Source: Francisella adeliensis
GTDB lineage: Bacteria > Pseudomonadota > Gammaproteobacteria > Francisellales > Francisellaceae
Direction: 5' to 3'
Length of the DNA stretch: 64,000 bases
NCBI RefSeq assembly: GCF_003290445.1
Contig: NZ_CP021781.1
Coordinates: 1,798,001 to 1,862,000 of the forward strand
In this document: one piece after another, positions 28,565-38,163 of the stretch
Position numbering within the stretch: the stretch's first letter is position 1
Layout: each line of letters opens with the position of its first letter
The notes under the pieces: generated by a model
Database searches by the model: none
Seen by the model: only the letters and a program-made list of their open reading frames with translations
Told to the model about the DNA's origin: nothing
Made by a program: the position numbers and the translations under genes

Positions 28565-30310
28565 CTAGATATATACGTTCATATCAAGAGTTAAAGTATT
28601 CATATGCTCACCATTATACATTTTCTGATAAGTATACTCTGGACCGAATAATACATTGTCATCAAAATAAGCACGCTGAGCTGAGAATACAAGCTGATTC
28701 TTAATACCTGAATCAGACAAACCAAAGTTTATTGGTGATGATGCAATTGCCATTGGTATCGCAGCAGCATTATAAGTTTCACCATAAGATACACCAAAGT
28801 TAGTACCTCGTCCTGCTAATACTGCCGAGTAGTTAAGTGCGGCATACCAAGTGCCTGCTAACACCTCAGAACCAACACCAGAGGCAGCACTTGCACTCAC
28901 TGATTTACCATCACCATTGAATTTTTCTGCTTTGGTCGTTGTTGTCCAACCACTTTGAACCTGCCAAATACCACCAAAACCTGTATAGGCGACGTTGGCA
29001 TCGATATTAAATACACCAACATTGTCATTTGCACTATCTGTATTAATTAATGCCTGATTTAAAGAGCTGTTGCCAGCACCCGCCATATTAAATACATAGC
29101 CAACATTACCACCGACAGCAACATTTTCAGTCCAACTATCTACATAAAATAGACCTGTCGAGAAGTTAGCTCTTTTATCATCTGAACCAAACACTGTTAT
29201 ATTTGTATTTATTGTATCGTTTTTATAATTAATAGAAACATTTGAAGTTTTACCTGGAGCTAAGAACCCATTAATACCTCCAGTATATGGTCCACCACCA
29301 CCGAATACGCCTACTGAGAGTTTATTTCGACCTGCTGTTACGAAGAATGGTGAAGTATCTAAATTACCAAACATTACAAAGGCATTACCTAAACCAAATG
29401 AGCCTGATTCATCTGTGTCAAAGTCAAACTGTGCTGTTACATAGTGTCCAAGGTTAGATAAGAAATAAAGGTTTGCTCCTGTTAAGTATACATTTTGACC
29501 AGTACCATTAAACGCTCCTGCTGCTACAGATTTACCATCTGGCCCTACTTCAGATCTAGATACACCACTGCCAAACCATGCTTGAGCATCTGCATTTATT
29601 AACCCCCCGAAGAATACTGAGTAGTCATCAAACTTTTCTCTTTGCCCTAATAATGTCGAAGCAAAAAGGCTGCTTGAAATCATCCCTATTGGGATACTGT
29701 TGTTACCAGAGTATGAACCTAGGAAAGTAGTTTCACCTTGAGATGTAATAGCAGGAGCTCCACCGACATCAATCCCGCCTTTTTGGTTAAATATACCGCC
29801 CAAAGATTTTTGGTCCAGATTTACAATTGAGCCATCTTGGCCAATATTCGACATAATATCATCTGTTGATTCACCTGTAACCATCATCTGACTTAAATCA
29901 GTTCCAGAAGTAGCTCTACTAGCAGGTCCACCTTTTGTGTCATCACCAACTCTTGAGCTATAAGTAGTAAATGCTGAAGAACCTCCTCCACCATTTTCGC
30001 CGTTTTGGGCTTTCTCTGTTTTAATCTGTTTTAATTGCCCTTGAAGCTCTTGAACTTGTTTTTGTAATTGCATCAACAATTCTTTTTCATTCATTTGAGC
30101 TGTAGGTTTTGCAGGAGTATTTGTTGCTGTAGCTGCGGAAGCTTTGCTAGTATTTGCTTGTGAAGAGCTTAAGTTTTGGTCACCAATACTAGTAGCTCCA
30201 AAAGGCCCCCCTTGTGATACCACTTTAGGCGAATCTTCAGCATATGCTGAACCTGTAAATATAACAGCTCCACCCATAACCAAACATGTTTTTTTAAACC
30301 TTTTAATCAC
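28565..30310 (-). CDS. outer-membrane protein with coiled coil and beta-barrel
   Basis: An exported protein of about 581 residues. I place the start at GTG 30310 because AGAGGG precedes it by 7 bases and it gives a clean signal peptide (MIKRFKKTCLVMGG... ending SAYA, about 24 residues); a TTG six codons upstream is the alternative. After a Ser/Thr/Ala-rich linker comes a heptad coiled coil (MNEKELLMQLQKQVQELQ, about 73-100), a Gly-rich segment and a long part of alternating aromatic and glycine strands ending MNVYI, typical of a beta-barrel. The layout resembles DcaP/porin-like or Francisella-specific outer-membrane proteins. The exact family is not established. Confidence 0.75.
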   Translation of the reverse strand: MIKRFKKTCLVMGGAVIFTGSAYAEDSPKVVSQGGPFGATSIGDQNLSSSQANTSKASAATATNTPAKPTAQMNEKELLMQLQKQVQELQGQLKQIKTEKAQNGENGGGGSSAFTTYSSRVGDDTKGGPASRATSGTDLSQMMVTGESTDDIMSNIGQDGSIVNLDQKSLGGIFNQKGGIDVGGAPAITSQGETTFLGSYSGNNSIPIGMISSSLFASTLLGQREKFDDYSVFFGGLINADAQAWFGSGVSRSEVGPDGKSVAAGAFNGTGQNVYLTGANLYFLSNLGHYVTAQFDFDTDESGSFGLGNAFVMFGNLDTSPFFVTAGRNKLSVGVFGGGGPYTGGINGFLAPGKTSNVSINYKNDTINTNITVFGSDDKRANFSTGLFYVDSWTENVAVGGNVGYVFNMAGAGNSSLNQALINTDSANDNVGVFNIDANVAYTGFGGIWQVQSGWTTTTKAEKFNGDGKSVSASAASGVGSEVLAGTWYAALNYSAVLAGRGTNFGVSYGETYNAAAIPMAIASSPINFGLSDSGIKNQLVFSAQRAYFDDNVLFGPEYTYQKMYNGEHMNTLTLDMNVYI

Positions 30311-30355
30311 TGGTATACCCTCTGACAAAACACAAACAATAGAAAATCATTTTTG

Positions 30356-30384
30356 AGAATAACAAATAAATTGTACTATTTCAA
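30356..30384 (-). promoter_or_regulatory. candidate promoter of the outer-membrane protein gene
   Basis: On the minus strand TTGAAA (30379-30384) and TATTCT (30356-30361) are 17 bases apart, 46 bases before the GTG start. Alternative hexamers (TTGCTG/TACAAT) lie slightly upstream, so the exact start is uncertain. Confidence 0.4.
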
Positions 30385-30451
30385 TTAATACATCAGCAAG
30401 AATTTGTTTTTTTAATATTAATCTTTAAAAGACAAACTGAGATGGCTCTGT

Positions 30452-32272
30452 TTAGATTGGCATATAAGGTGCGTATGTTGGAGTCCAAGATGACAAACTA
30501 ATAAGCTTATCAATTTCTTCTTCTAATTCACCCTCTTCTAGGTCTTCTAGATCTATATCAACACCATGTACACCTTCAAGAACTGCTTGCTTAGCTACAG
30601 CCTTTGTAATTTCTTTAGAAACAGCTACTAAATCTGTGATCTTAGCTAGCAATGGCTCTGTAATATCTTCACTTATAACCATCGGTGATAATTCACTAAG
30701 TCTATAACATGCTGCCCTAATCATACCTTTTGTAAGTACTTTAGCATGCACTGCAACAGAACCAAGTCCTAAACCTGGGAAGATAAATGCGTTATTACCT
30801 TGAGATATACGGTACTCTCTACCTTTATACTCAACATCTGGGAATGGGCTGCCTGCAGCAATTAGTGCCTTTCCATCTGTCCATTTAATAATGTCTTCAG
30901 GTAAAGCTTCACATAAAGAAGTTGGATTCGATAATGGCATAATAATAGGATAATCATTATGCTTAACCATATCTTTAATAATCTCTTCAGTAAATGTACC
31001 TGGTTGGCCTGATGTTCCGATAAGAATATCTGTTTTTGAGTTCTTAACTACATCTGTAAGAGTTATATAGCTAGAATCCTCAACCTTCCAACCTTTCAGT
31101 TGCTCACCAGTTTTCACAAAAGGTTTTTGCTCTGGAGTAATTCGTTTTGCTCTTAATTTATCATTTACAAGACCATATCTATCTACAAGATAAATATTCT
31201 TATTAGCATCTTCTACACTAATTCCCGCTCTGTCAGCAATTACATCAGCTAACTGCCTTGCAATACCACAGCCAGCACTACCAGCACCACAAATTACGAT
31301 GTTTATATCACAGATAGAGCCTAAAGCTTCTTCTGTAGTGATTTCACCTGAGTTTATTTTAAGAGTACTAATTGTCTTAACTGCAGCTATACAGTTCGCA
31401 GCTGCCACAATCCCTGTGCCTTCAATATCATCATTAAAAGTACAAAGCCTTTCTTTATATTTCTCAAGAATACGAGTAGCATTATCACGACCAATATCTT
31501 CCCAGTGCAAAAACACATTTGGGAATCTATTTTTAGCTTGAACTACAAACTCTTCTATAAACTCATCATAAGTTTCACCTGAGACTCTTGGTAAACGAAC
31601 ACCCAAATACCCTGGAGCATTTAGTAAAGCATCATTATTTGTACCCATGTCAAGCTGAATCGGTAATACCCTAGCTGGGTCAATACCACTTGCAGCAACA
31701 TATACCATAATCTTACCGATACTGATATTCATTCCACCTATACCTTGATCTCCTATCCCAAGTACAGCTTCACCATCTGTTACAAGAATAAGGTCTATGC
31801 TGTTATAATCGTATCTTTCGAGAATTTGACCAATATATCTTTTATGGTTTATAGATATAAATAAACCGTTTTGTTTCCTAAATTGACTACTATATTTTTG
31901 AACCGCTTCACCAACTGTTGGCGTATAAATAATCGGCATAATTTCTTCTAAATTTTCACGCACGAAGTAGTAAAAAAGCGTCGTATTCAAATCATGTAGT
32001 CTGTTTAAAAACACATACTTTTCAAGTGACGAATTTTTAAGATTCATTTGCCTTCTAACACGAGTCGCCTGCTCATCTAGGTTTTCAACTTTCTCAGGTA
32101 GATACCCCATAAGATTAAAAGCAAGCCTTTCTTCTTGTGAAAATGCTACATCTTTGTTTAAAACTCGGTTATTAAGAAGTTGCCTACCTGTAAGGTTCGT
32201 TTCAATAGCGAAAACCTTACCCTTTTGATTGCGCAGTTTTCTGATTCTTTTAGTTCTTTTTGCTGGTTGCAT
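30452..32272 (-). CDS. maeA: NAD-dependent malic enzyme
   Basis: A 606-residue large-subunit malic enzyme that decarboxylates malate to pyruvate. It has EEIMPIIYTPTVGEAVQKY (malate-binding N-terminal domain, about 107-125), LVTDGEAVLGIGDQGIGGM (about 161-179) and FNDDIEGTGIVAAANC with the metal-binding Asp residues. The NAD Rossmann motif is VICGAGSAGCGIARQL (about 328) and MPLSNPTSLCEA follows. It is longer than E. coli MaeA (565), with a basic N-terminal tail (KRTKRIRKLRNQKGK) and an acidic C-terminal stretch (DLEDLEEGELEEEIDK). It is monocistronic by layout, divergent from ribF. Confidence 0.94.
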   Translation of the reverse strand: MQPAKRTKRIRKLRNQKGKVFAIETNLTGRQLLNNRVLNKDVAFSQEERLAFNLMGYLPEKVENLDEQATRVRRQMNLKNSSLEKYVFLNRLHDLNTTLFYYFVRENLEEIMPIIYTPTVGEAVQKYSSQFRKQNGLFISINHKRYIGQILERYDYNSIDLILVTDGEAVLGIGDQGIGGMNISIGKIMVYVAASGIDPARVLPIQLDMGTNNDALLNAPGYLGVRLPRVSGETYDEFIEEFVVQAKNRFPNVFLHWEDIGRDNATRILEKYKERLCTFNDDIEGTGIVAAANCIAAVKTISTLKINSGEITTEEALGSICDINIVICGAGSAGCGIARQLADVIADRAGISVEDANKNIYLVDRYGLVNDKLRAKRITPEQKPFVKTGEQLKGWKVEDSSYITLTDVVKNSKTDILIGTSGQPGTFTEEIIKDMVKHNDYPIIMPLSNPTSLCEALPEDIIKWTDGKALIAAGSPFPDVEYKGREYRISQGNNAFIFPGLGLGSVAVHAKVLTKGMIRAACYRLSELSPMVISEDITEPLLAKITDLVAVSKEITKAVAKQAVLEGVHGVDIDLEDLEEGELEEEIDKLISLSSWTPTYAPYMPI

Positions 32273-32412
32273 GATTAATTACTTAGGTTAAATTTTAGTA
32301 TAATAAAACATCTAACTAACAAGTATGTAACAGTGGTTGCTTTTTTTCAACAAAAAATGAATACTATAGCCAATAATTTCTCATTTAAAAATAGATATCA
32401 GCCTTTTTTGCT

Positions 32413-33330
32413 ATGAAAATAACTACACATTTTAAAAAAATGAATAATACAGTTCCAGCAGCAATAGCTATAGGCTCTTTTGATGGCGTACATTTAGGTC
32501 ACCAAAGCATTATCAAAAAACTTAAAAGTATTGCCGCAAAAAACAATCTCAAACCTTTCATTTTATTTTTTGAGCCTCTTCCCAAGGAATTTTTTATGGG
32601 AAATAAATCGCCATCAAGAATTAATAATTTTCGCAATAAGATTTTAAACATCAAAAAAGCTGGAATTGACAATGTCATTTGCCAAAAATTTAATCAAAAA
32701 TTCGCAAATATCGAAGCAGAAGATTTCATCAACTTTTTAATACAAAAACTTAATGTAAAGCACATCATTATAGGTGATGATTTTAAATTTGGTAAAAATC
32801 GCAAAGGTGATTTTAAACTATTAGAAACTCTTTCAAAAGAAAAAGACTTTACTGTAGATAAAATCTCGACCTTAAATTTAGATAATCACCGTATAAGCAG
32901 CACAGATATTCGTAAATCTTTTGAAAACCATGATTTAAGAAAAATACATGAACTTTTGGGTGAAAACTATAAAATTAATGGTCGTGTGATTCATGGCCAA
33001 CAAAATGGTAGAAAGATTGGTTTTCACACAGCAAACTTAAAACTTCCAAAAAACTCAGTCTTAAAAGGAGTATTTCTAACAAAAACTTTTATTGATAAGG
33101 CTTACTACTATGGTGTAACTAACGCTGGAACTCGCCCAACAGTAGATGGCAAAAATAATCTACTTGAAACACATCTTTTCGACTTTGATCAAGATATTTA
33201 TAAAAAATATATTACTGTAGAAATTATTGGCTTCATCAGAGCAGAAAGAAAATTTGCTAACTTTGATGAGCTAAAAGACCAAATAGCCAGCGATGTTCAA
33301 ACTGCAAAAGCCATGATTGCAAAACTATAA
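32413..33330 (+). CDS. ribF: bifunctional riboflavin kinase / FAD synthetase
   Basis: A 305-residue RibF. The N-terminal FAD synthetase domain has AIGSFDGVHLGHQSII (about 18-33), the GDDFKFGKNRKGDF block (about 118-131) and ISSTDIRKSFEN. The C-terminal riboflavin kinase domain has GRVIHGQQNGRKIGFHTANL (about 195-214), with the family's Thr replaced near PTAN (here HTAN), and NAGTRPTVDG. It makes FMN and FAD in the cytoplasm. It is followed by ileS and lspA, a gene order common in gammaproteobacteria. Confidence 0.95.
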   Translation: MKITTHFKKMNNTVPAAIAIGSFDGVHLGHQSIIKKLKSIAAKNNLKPFILFFEPLPKEFFMGNKSPSRINNFRNKILNIKKAGIDNVICQKFNQKFANIEAEDFINFLIQKLNVKHIIIGDDFKFGKNRKGDFKLLETLSKEKDFTVDKISTLNLDNHRISSTDIRKSFENHDLRKIHELLGENYKINGRVIHGQQNGRKIGFHTANLKLPKNSVLKGVFLTKTFIDKAYYYGVTNAGTRPTVDGKNNLLETHLFDFDQDIYKKYITVEIIGFIRAERKFANFDELKDQIASDVQTAKAMIAKL

Positions 33331-33512
33331 TTTATCAGTTGGTAAAAATATTTTTCAAACAGATATATACCTTAATTTTCACAATTAAATACCTATAAAA
33401 TCATTTTGTACACAAAGAAGTATTAACATAATTATCAATGTGCTTTATAATCTGCACTAAGTAATTTATTTTCTAAAAATTTAACCGATTCAAAAATCTG
33501 AAGGAAATTCCC

Positions 33513-36320
33513 ATGAGTGACTACAAAAGTACGCTAAATCTCCCAAAAACTAGCTTTTCAATGAAGGGCAACTTAGCAAATAAAGAACCCATGATTCTAA
33601 ACAAATGGGAAAAAAGTGGAATTTATAAGAAAATGCGTGAGCATTTTGCTGGGCGTGATAAGTTTATTCTTCACGACGGCCCTCCTTATGCAAATGGTAA
33701 TATCCATGTTGGCCACGCTGTCAACAAGATTCTAAAAGACATAATAATCAAATCTAAAGCTCTAAGTGGTTTTGATACGCCATATATCCCAACTTGGGAC
33801 TGTCACGGCCTACCAATTGAATTACAAGTTGAGAAAAAACATGGTAAAGCTGGACAAAAAATATCTGAAGATGCTTTTAGAAAAGAGTGTCGTAAATACG
33901 CTAAAAAACAAGTCGAACTTCAAAAGAAAGACTTCAAAAGACTTGGCGTATTAAGCGATTGGGATAATGCTTGCCTTACAATGAATTTTGACTATGAAGC
34001 TAATATGATTAGAACTCTAGCAAAAATTGTTGAGAATGGTCATCTAAATAAAGGTTTTAAACCGGTACATTGGTGTACTGCTTGTGGTTCAGCTTTAGCT
34101 GAGGCTGAGGTTGAGTATGCAGATAAAGTATCTCCGGCTATAGATGTTAAGTTTAAAATCAAAGACCATGATAAACTAGCTAAAGCATTTGGTTTTGATT
34201 CATTAAATCATGAAGCTTTTGCAATTATATGGACTACTACTCCTTGGACACTTCCAGCTAACCAAGCTATTGCTGTACACAATGAGCTAAACTATAGCCT
34301 AGTAAAACTAGAAAATAACTACATAATCCTGGCTGAAAACCTAGTTGAAGCCACTCTAAAAAGGTACGCGATTGAAGATGCTAGTGTAATTGCTACTACA
34401 AATGGTGACAAGCTAGTAGGTATAATAGCTGAGCACCCTTTCTATAGTAGACATGTCCCTATACTTCATGGTGACCATGTAACAGCTGACTCTGGTACTG
34501 GTATGGTACATACTGCCCCAACTCATGGTGTCGAGGATTTCACACTTGGTAAAGAACACGATTTATCAATGGAAACTTTTGTTAAGGGTAATGGTTGTTA
34601 CTCTGATAACACTCCTCTTTTTGCTGGTGAGTTCATCTTTAAAGCAAACGATATGATCGTTGAGCTTTTAGGCGAGAAAAAACGCCTAATGAATTTTGAC
34701 AAACTAAAACACAGCTACCCACACTGTTGGCGTCACAAAACTCCACTAATGTTCCGAGCTACACCTCAATGGTTTATTAGCATGGAAAAAGAGCATTTAC
34801 GCGACAATGCTTTAAAAGCAGTGAAAGACACAAAATGGATTCCTGCTTGGGGCGAAACCCGTATTGAAGGTATGCTTAAAGATAGGCCAGACTGGTGTAT
34901 TTCTCGCCAAAGAACTTGGGGAGTGCCTCTACCGCTATTTATTAATAGAGATACAGAAGAGTTGCATCCAGATACTACAGCTATACTTGAAAAAGTAGCT
35001 CAAAAGATAGAAAAAGGTGGCGTAGAAGCTTGGTTTAACGCTGATGATAGCGAGTTTGTAGAAGACACAGATAAATACAAATCAGTAACGGATACTTTAG
35101 ATGTCTGGTTTGACTCTGGTTCATCTAACATGTGCCTACTCGATAAAGATACAAATCTTAGCTATCCTGCAGACCTATACTTAGAAGGTTCTGATCAGCA
35201 TCGTGGCTGGTTCCAAACCTCACTTTTAGTAGGTTTATCGGCTAAAAACCAGAAGCCTTTCAAAGAAGTTTTAACTCATGGTTTCGTTGTTGATGAAAAT
35301 GGCCGAAAAATGTCTAAATCTCTTGGGAATGTAACATCTCCACAAGATATTTATAATACCTTGGGTGCAGATATATTACGCCTATGGACTGCATCAGCGG
35401 ATTATAGAAGTGAAATGGCTGTATCTGATGAAATTTTAAAGCGTACTGCGGATACCTATAGAAGATTGCGTAATACTGCAAGATTTTTACTATCTAACCT
35501 AAATGGTTTTAATCCTGATACAGATATTATCGAGTTTGATAAGCTTGTAAAACTTGATCAATGGGCTGTTGCAAAAACTAAAGAGTTCCAAGACAAGATT
35601 ATTGAAGCCTATAACGGCTATCAAACTCATACTGTCGCACAGTTGATACATCACTTCTGCTCTGTAGAAATGGGTAGCTTCTATCTTGATGTAATCAAAG
35701 ACAGACAGTACACAGCAAAAGCTGACGGTCAACCTCGCAAGTCTGCTCAAACAGCTATTTATCATATTGTACAAGCATTAGTTAGATGGATAGCTCCAAT
35801 ACTTTCATACACTGCTGATGAGATTTGGGAAGCTACACCAAAAACTACAGACTTACCGATTCAATTATGCGAATGGTACGATGGTTTAAATACTTTCTCG
35901 ACTAATGATGAATTAGGCATAGAGTTCTGGGCGAAAACACAAAACATCCGTTCAGAAGTAAATAGAGTCTTAGAACTAAAAAGAAACGAAGACCTTATCA
36001 AAGCATCTCTTGAAGCCAAAATCACTCTTTTTGTAGATTCGACAAATATGGCGTTATTAAACAAATTACAAAATGAACTTAGATTCTTGCTTATATCTTC
36101 ACAAGCCGAACTTAAGTCGATAGATGATAAAACATCTTCAGCAGTTGAGTCAACTATACCTGGATTATATATCGATATAGAAAAACTAGAAGAAACTAAG
36201 TGTGAAAGATGCTGGCATCGTAGTGCTAGTGTTGGTGAAAATTCTGAGCATCCAGATATTTGTTCACGTTGCGTGGAAAATATAACGACTGAATCAGGAG
36301 AGTCTCGTGAATTCGCTTAA
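33513..36320 (+). CDS. ileS: isoleucyl-tRNA synthetase
   Basis: A 935-residue class I synthetase. The HIGH-type motif is in GPPYANGNIHVGHAVNKIL (about 57-75), WTTTPWTLPANQAIAVH marks the CP1 editing domain, and GRKMSKSLGN (about 600-609) is the KMSKS loop. The C-terminal zinc finger uses CERCWHR and CSRC (about 896-919). Length is as in E. coli (938). A good AAGGAA ribosome site lies 8 bases before the ATG. The gene ends inside lspA (14-base overlap). Confidence 0.97.
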   Translation: MSDYKSTLNLPKTSFSMKGNLANKEPMILNKWEKSGIYKKMREHFAGRDKFILHDGPPYANGNIHVGHAVNKILKDIIIKSKALSGFDTPYIPTWDCHGLPIELQVEKKHGKAGQKISEDAFRKECRKYAKKQVELQKKDFKRLGVLSDWDNACLTMNFDYEANMIRTLAKIVENGHLNKGFKPVHWCTACGSALAEAEVEYADKVSPAIDVKFKIKDHDKLAKAFGFDSLNHEAFAIIWTTTPWTLPANQAIAVHNELNYSLVKLENNYIILAENLVEATLKRYAIEDASVIATTNGDKLVGIIAEHPFYSRHVPILHGDHVTADSGTGMVHTAPTHGVEDFTLGKEHDLSMETFVKGNGCYSDNTPLFAGEFIFKANDMIVELLGEKKRLMNFDKLKHSYPHCWRHKTPLMFRATPQWFISMEKEHLRDNALKAVKDTKWIPAWGETRIEGMLKDRPDWCISRQRTWGVPLPLFINRDTEELHPDTTAILEKVAQKIEKGGVEAWFNADDSEFVEDTDKYKSVTDTLDVWFDSGSSNMCLLDKDTNLSYPADLYLEGSDQHRGWFQTSLLVGLSAKNQKPFKEVLTHGFVVDENGRKMSKSLGNVTSPQDIYNTLGADILRLWTASADYRSEMAVSDEILKRTADTYRRLRNTARFLLSNLNGFNPDTDIIEFDKLVKLDQWAVAKTKEFQDKIIEAYNGYQTHTVAQLIHHFCSVEMGSFYLDVIKDRQYTAKADGQPRKSAQTAIYHIVQALVRWIAPILSYTADEIWEATPKTTDLPIQLCEWYDGLNTFSTNDELGIEFWAKTQNIRSEVNRVLELKRNEDLIKASLEAKITLFVDSTNMALLNKLQNELRFLLISSQAELKSIDDKTSSAVESTIPGLYIDIEKLEETKCERCWHRSASVGENSEHPDICSRCVENITTESGESREFA

Positions 36321-36789
36321 ACCAAAGCTTAAGTATTTTATCGTAGCTATAGTTATTATAGCTGTTGACTTATGCTCTAAGCACTATGCAAACACACATC
36401 TAAACTTTGCTCAGCCTTATAAGATAACTAGTTTCTTTAATCTGACACTTTTATATAACCATGGAGCTGCATTTAGCTTTTTAAGTAATGACCAAACCTC
36501 TTGGCAGCTTATTATGTTTGCTTGCATCTCAATGATCGCAGCTATAATTTTGATTTACCTTATCATCAAACAACCAATAACTGCCAAATTAAACCTTTTT
36601 TCTTTTGCAATGATATTAGGCGGAGCTTTGGGTAATTTCTATGACAGAGCTTTTAGAGGTTTTGTGATTGATTTTCTAGATTTTCATATAGATAGTTATC
36701 ATTGGCCTGCTTTTAATATTGCAGATTCAGCTATAACTTGCGGTGTAATACTTCTAATACTAAGCTCTTTCTTTACGAAGAAGCCTTAA
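36307..36789 (+). CDS. lspA: lipoprotein signal peptidase (SPase II)
   Basis: A 160-residue, four-TM aspartic protease that cleaves prolipoproteins. The catalytic regions are GGALGNFYDRAFRGFVIDF (Asp near 117 and conserved Asn/Asp) and FNIADSAITCGV (Asp about 139). The start is GTG at 36307, with AGGAG 7 bases upstream, inside the ileS end. The stop at 36787-36789 lies within the convergent lipoprotein gene and 2 bases before its tandem array. Confidence 0.94.
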   Translation: MNSLKPKLKYFIVAIVIIAVDLCSKHYANTHLNFAQPYKITSFFNLTLLYNHGAAFSFLSNDQTSWQLIMFACISMIAAIILIYLIIKQPITAKLNLFSFAMILGGALGNFYDRAFRGFVIDFLDFHIDSYHWPAFNIADSAITCGVILLILSSFFTKKP

Positions 36790-37384
36790 TATCTGATTTG
36801 TCTGATTTGTCTGATTTGTCTGATTTGTCTGATTTGTCTGATTTGTCTGATTTGTCTGATTTGTCTGATTTGTCTGATTTGTCTGATTTGTTAATATTTT
36901 CACCCGTCTTTTTAGGTTCTTCTAAACTTTTTTTATAATCTTCATAAAGCTTATGGGCTAAAAACTTATTATTTCCGTAAACAAAGTTATAAACAGTTTG
37001 TTTTAATCTACTATTTTGTTCCATCTCAATGCCAATATATTTCATATTAGGCATAGGTTTGTTTACTTCTGCAATTATAGTAGCAACATTATGTAATTTA
37101 TCATTTACAACTATTTTATATCCTTCTTTATCTAAAAATTTAACTAAATCATTATACCTCTCATCAAAATTCACTCCATCGAAATCCATAGTTTTATCTG
37201 GCTTATTAGCAGTTAAAAATCTCATTCCTTCGATAGTATTTGTATCTTTACTAAATGACTCTTCCTTAATATTTTCATCTCTAGAAAGTCGATGATAATG
37301 ATCTATGTTATCTTGAATTGCTTCATCAATATTACAAGATGCTAACAATACTATTAAAGAGCTCAAAGCTAATATTTTTTTCAT
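36773..37384 (-). CDS. lipoprotein with C-terminal Lys-Ser-Asp tandem repeat
   Basis: A 203-residue lipoprotein of unknown function. The signal peptide is MKKILALSSLIVLLASC, with lipobox LASC and lipidated Cys17. Residues 18-150 form a polar alpha/beta-like domain that I do not recognise. The C-terminus is 11 consecutive KSD units encoded by a perfect 9-bp repeat, ending DIKASS. The repeat unit is a multiple of three, so copy-number change keeps the frame. The 3' end overlaps the convergent lspA end by 17 bases. Confidence 0.82.
   Translation of the reverse strand: MKKILALSSLIVLLASCNIDEAIQDNIDHYHRLSRDENIKEESFSKDTNTIEGMRFLTANKPDKTMDFDGVNFDERYNDLVKFLDKEGYKIVVNDKLHNVATIIAEVNKPMPNMKYIGIEMEQNSRLKQTVYNFVYGNNKFLAHKLYEDYKKSLEEPKKTGENINKSDKSDKSDKSDKSDKSDKSDKSDKSDKSDKSDIKASS
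36792..36890. repeat. 9-bp perfect tandem array, 11 copies (VNTR)
   Basis: Eleven identical copies of TCTGATTTG on the plus strand (CAAATCAGA on the coding strand, Lys-Ser-Asp), 99 bp in total, without a mismatch. Perfect short arrays of this type vary in copy number by slippage and would serve as a strain-typing locus. Confidence 0.97.
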
Positions 37385-37527
37385 TCAAGTACCCATAAAT
37401 CAATAATTACACGATAATTATAACAAATATAACCTAGTAAAATCATTAATTTTATAGTTTGAAATACTACTATTTACTAGTTAAAAACAGTAAAATCTCT
37501 CTATAAAAATTTAACATAAATATATTC

Positions 37528-38148
37528 ATGGTAAAGACCGCAAGTAGTAAGCGTTGGGTGCAAGAGCATGATTCTGACCACTTTGTCGCAGAAGCTAAAA
37601 AACTAGGTTATAGATCGCGTGCAAGCTTTAAAATCATAGAGATTCAAGAAAAATATAAACTCATAAAACCAAATATGTTTGTGGTAGATTTAGGTGCTGC
37701 ACCTGGAGGTTGGTCTGAACATATTGTAAAATATATAGGGCAAAATGGTAAGCTGATAGCTCTTGATTTGCTCGATATGCCTCCGATTGCAGGAGTTGAT
37801 TTTATACAAGGTGACTTCTCTAGTGATGATACATTTGAACAATTAAACTCTCTTGTTGAAGGAAAAAAGATAGACTCAATAGTTAGTGATATGGCTCCAA
37901 ATATGAGTGGTAATAAAACATCTGATCAAGCTAAATCGATACATCTGCTAGAGCTAGCATTAGACTTTGCTAAAGATAACCTTGTCAGTAATGGTAGCTT
38001 TGTTGTTAAGCTTTTCCAAGGACAAGGTAGTGATGAATATATCAAGCAAGTTAAAGAATGCTTCAATAAGGTTACACAGTTCAAGCCAAAATCATCTCGA
38101 CCTAGATCAAGAGAAATTTATGTAGTAGCTCAAGGGTTTAAAGGTTAA
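37528..38148 (+). CDS. rlmE: 23S rRNA 2'-O-methyltransferase RlmE (FtsJ/RrmJ)
   Basis: A 206-residue SAM-dependent methyltransferase acting on U2552 of 23S r[21 protein letters not shown] holds the first catalytic Lys, [17 protein letters not shown] (about 50-66) is the SAM motif [16 protein letters not shown] carries the catalytic Asp, [13 protein letters not shown] the second Lys, and [15 protein letters not shown] the Glu of the K-D-K-E tetrad. Full length. It is divergent from the lipoprotein gene and convergent with the next MFS gene after 15 bases. Confidence 0.96.
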   Translation: MVKTASSKRWVQEHDSDHFVAEAKKLGYRSRASFKIIEIQEKYKLIKPNMFVVDLGAAPGGWSEHIVKYIGQNGKLIALDLLDMPPIAGVDFIQGDFSSDDTFEQLNSLVEGKKIDSIVSDMAPNMSGNKTSDQAKSIHLLELALDFAKDNLVSNGSFVVKLFQGQGSDEYIKQVKECFNKVTQFKPKSSRPRSREIYVVAQGFKG

Positions 38149-38163
38149 GGCCTAAGTACATTG

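Noticed and set aside
36792-36890. Possible CRISPR array
   Set aside because: Units are 9 bp, contiguous and coding, with no spacers; the same holds for 43587-43874. No cas genes are present.
36738-36938. Plus-strand frame with Ser-Asp-Leu repeats over the lspA end
   Set aside because: It is an antisense shadow of the KSD array; it has no ribosome site and overlaps lspA and the lipoprotein.
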